A stretch of 33,073 nucleotides of DNA from Anaerolineales bacterium (GTDB lineage Bacteria > Chloroflexota > Anaerolineae > Anaerolineales > Villigracilaceae), in the NCBI GenBank assembly GCA_013140605.1, contig JABFSL010000038.1, positions 1-33,073 on the forward strand, written 5' to 3'. Positions 31,877 to 33,073 of the stretch are shown piece by piece. The translations under genes and the position numbers were made by a program. Below the pieces are notes generated by a model, which made no database searches, was not told the DNA's origin, and was given only the letters and a program-made list of their open reading frames with translations. Each line of letters starts with the position of its first letter. Position 1 is the first letter of the stretch.

Positions 31877-33073
31877 ATGAAAGTCTTGTTAGTTGGTGTG
31901 GGCGGGGTTGGTGAAGCAATTGCGGCGATCGCAAAGCCGCGCGCATGGATGGAGCAAATGGTGCTTGCCGATTACAACGTCAAGCGCGCAAAGGAAGTGC
32001 AGAAGAAACTTGGACAGAACAAGCGCTTCCCGGTCGAATTCATTGATGCCAGCAAGAAATCTGAGATCGTAAAACTCGCAAAGAAATACAAAGTGGATAT
32101 GATCATGAACGCGGTTGATCCGATCTTCAACGAGCAGATCTTCGATGCCGCTTTTGATGCTGGCGTAACTTATATGGATATGGCGATGACCTTGTCCACC
32201 CCGCACGCGAAAGACCCGTTTAACAAGTGCGGAGTCAAATTGGGCGATTATCAATTCGCCAAAGCCAAAGACTGGAAAAAGAAAAAACAACTTGCGCTGG
32301 TCGGCATTGGCGTGGAGCCCGGCATGGCGGATGTGTTCGCTCGTTACGCCGCAGACCATCTTTTTGACGAGATCGAAGAACTCGGCATCCGCGATGGCGC
32401 TAATATTTCCATTGAAGGTTATGAGTTTGCGCCCAACTTCTCAATCTGGACAACCATCGAAGAGTGTCTCAATCCGCCTGTGATCTGGGAAAATGGGAAA
32501 TGGTTTACCACCGCGCCGTTCTCTGAGCCCGAAGTCTTTGACTTCCCCGAGATTGGCCCTGTGGAAATTGTCAATGTGGAGCATGAAGAAGTTCTGCTCA
32601 TGCCGCGCTGGGTAAAGACAAAGCGCGCCACGTTCAAGTATGGTCTCGGTGACCAGTTCATCGGCGTGCTTAAAACTTTGCACATGCTCGGCCTCGACAA
32701 CAAAGAGAAAATCACAGTTAAGGGCGTGCAAGTTGCTCCGCGTGATGTTGTGGCGGCGTGTTTGCCCGACCCCGCTCACCTTGGTGATAAGATGTCTGGC
32801 AAGACCTGCGCCGGCACATGGGTCAAGGGAATCAAAGACGGCAAGCCGCGCCAGGTATATCTGTATCAGGTGGCGGATAACAAAGCCTGCATGGATGCTT
32901 GGGGCTGCCAGGCTGTGGTGGCGCAGACCGCTTTCAGCGCAGTGATCGCCATGGACTTGCTCGAACACGGTGTGTGGAAAGGCGTGGGCGTTCTTGGTCC
33001 CGAGGCTTTTCCGCCCGATCCATTCATGGAAAAAATGGAAGATTATGGCTTCCCTTATGGGATGAAGGAAATG
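31877..33073 (+). CDS. Saccharopine dehydrogenase family protein, 3' partial
   Basis: The frame stays open to the window's right edge (399 codons). The N-terminus KVLLVGVGGVGEAIA is a Rossmann NAD(P) site (GxGGxG), followed by MIMNAVDPIFNEQIFDAAFDAGVTYMDMA and GIGVEPGMADVFARYA, typical of the COG1748 saccharopine dehydrogenase/LYS9-like family. Members include lysine-pathway enzymes and carboxynorspermidine dehydrogenase, which makes triamines. Given the polyamine genes beside it, either fits, and sequence by eye does not decide. GGAGA lies 10 bases before ATG. An Lrp gene is upstream. Confidence 0.82.
   Translation, partial: MKVLLVGVGGVGEAIAAIAKPRAWMEQMVLADYNVKRAKEVQKKLGQNKRFPVEFIDASKKSEIVKLAKKYKVDMIMNAVDPIFNEQIFDAAFDAGVTYMDMAMTLSTPHAKDPFNKCGVKLGDYQFAKAKDWKKKKQLALVGIGVEPGMADVFARYAADHLFDEIEELGIRDGANISIEGYEFAPNFSIWTTIEECLNPPVIWENGKWFTTAPFSEPEVFDFPEIGPVEIVNVEHEEVLLMPRWVKTKRATFKYGLGDQFIGVLKTLHMLGLDNKEKITVKGVQVAPRDVVAACLPDPAHLGDKMSGKTCAGTWVKGIKDGKPRQVYLYQVADNKACMDAWGCQAVVAQTAFSAVIAMDLLEHGVWKGVGVLGPEAFPPDPFMEKMEDYGFPYGMKEM

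Overview
The window reads like chromosomal DNA of a Chloroflexota bacterium, probably an Anaerolineae relative. This is an inference from gene content: a fused transaldolase/glucose-6-phosphate isomerase, a Tad pilus set, a glycine-rich lipoprotein PotD, and many short interspersed palindromes between genes. No rRNA, complete tRNA, CRISPR array or phage structural gene is visible.

Layout. (1) 1-4665: Tad/Flp pilus machinery, cpaE(tadZ)-cpaF(tadA)-tadB-tadC, cut by the window's left edge. (2) 4715-9013: mixed housekeeping genes: comF, long-form hpf, folE, then (minus strand) a TlpA-type thioredoxin followed by a divergent Lgt-like membrane protein, then a DUF429 protein. Clear terminators follow hpf and folE. 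(3) 9170-15011: central carbon cluster tkt, rpiB, tal-pgi, with phhB at the end and a terminator. (4) 15045-18300: an A+T-rich accessory island on the minus strand. It holds a reverse transcriptase of the Abi/UG (defence-associated) type, a hairpin-rich 5' leader, a DUF3644 protein with a HEPN-type Rx4H motif, and a fragment matching the 3' half of a tRNA between the two genes. This is the best candidate for an unusual system. (5) 18303-19964: a GH36 alpha-galactosidase on the minus strand, with a 143-bp MITE-like element upstream. (6) 20203-33073: a nitrogen-compound cluster. An Lrp/AsnC regulator is followed by three class III aminotransferases (one a close PatA/putrescine aminotransferase match), a methylmalonate-semialdehyde-type dehydrogenase, a complete PotABCD polyamine transporter, a second Lrp/AsnC regulator with a possibly leaderless mRNA, a candidate 39-residue small protein, and a saccharopine-dehydrogenase-family enzyme that runs off the right edge.

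How the genes work together. Region 6 most simply reads as uptake and transamination of polyamines (putrescine to 4-aminobutanal by PatA), with further transamination and CoA-dependent oxidation of semialdehydes, under amino-acid-sensing Lrp regulators. A lysine or beta-alanine role is also possible. Region 3 supplies the non-oxidative pentose phosphate pathway. Region 4 looks like a defence cassette inserted between the carbon cluster and the glycosidase.

A feature of the whole window is that most intergenic gaps in regions 3 and 6 hold a short inverted repeat from one of several families, often starting exactly on the stop codon of the gene before it.
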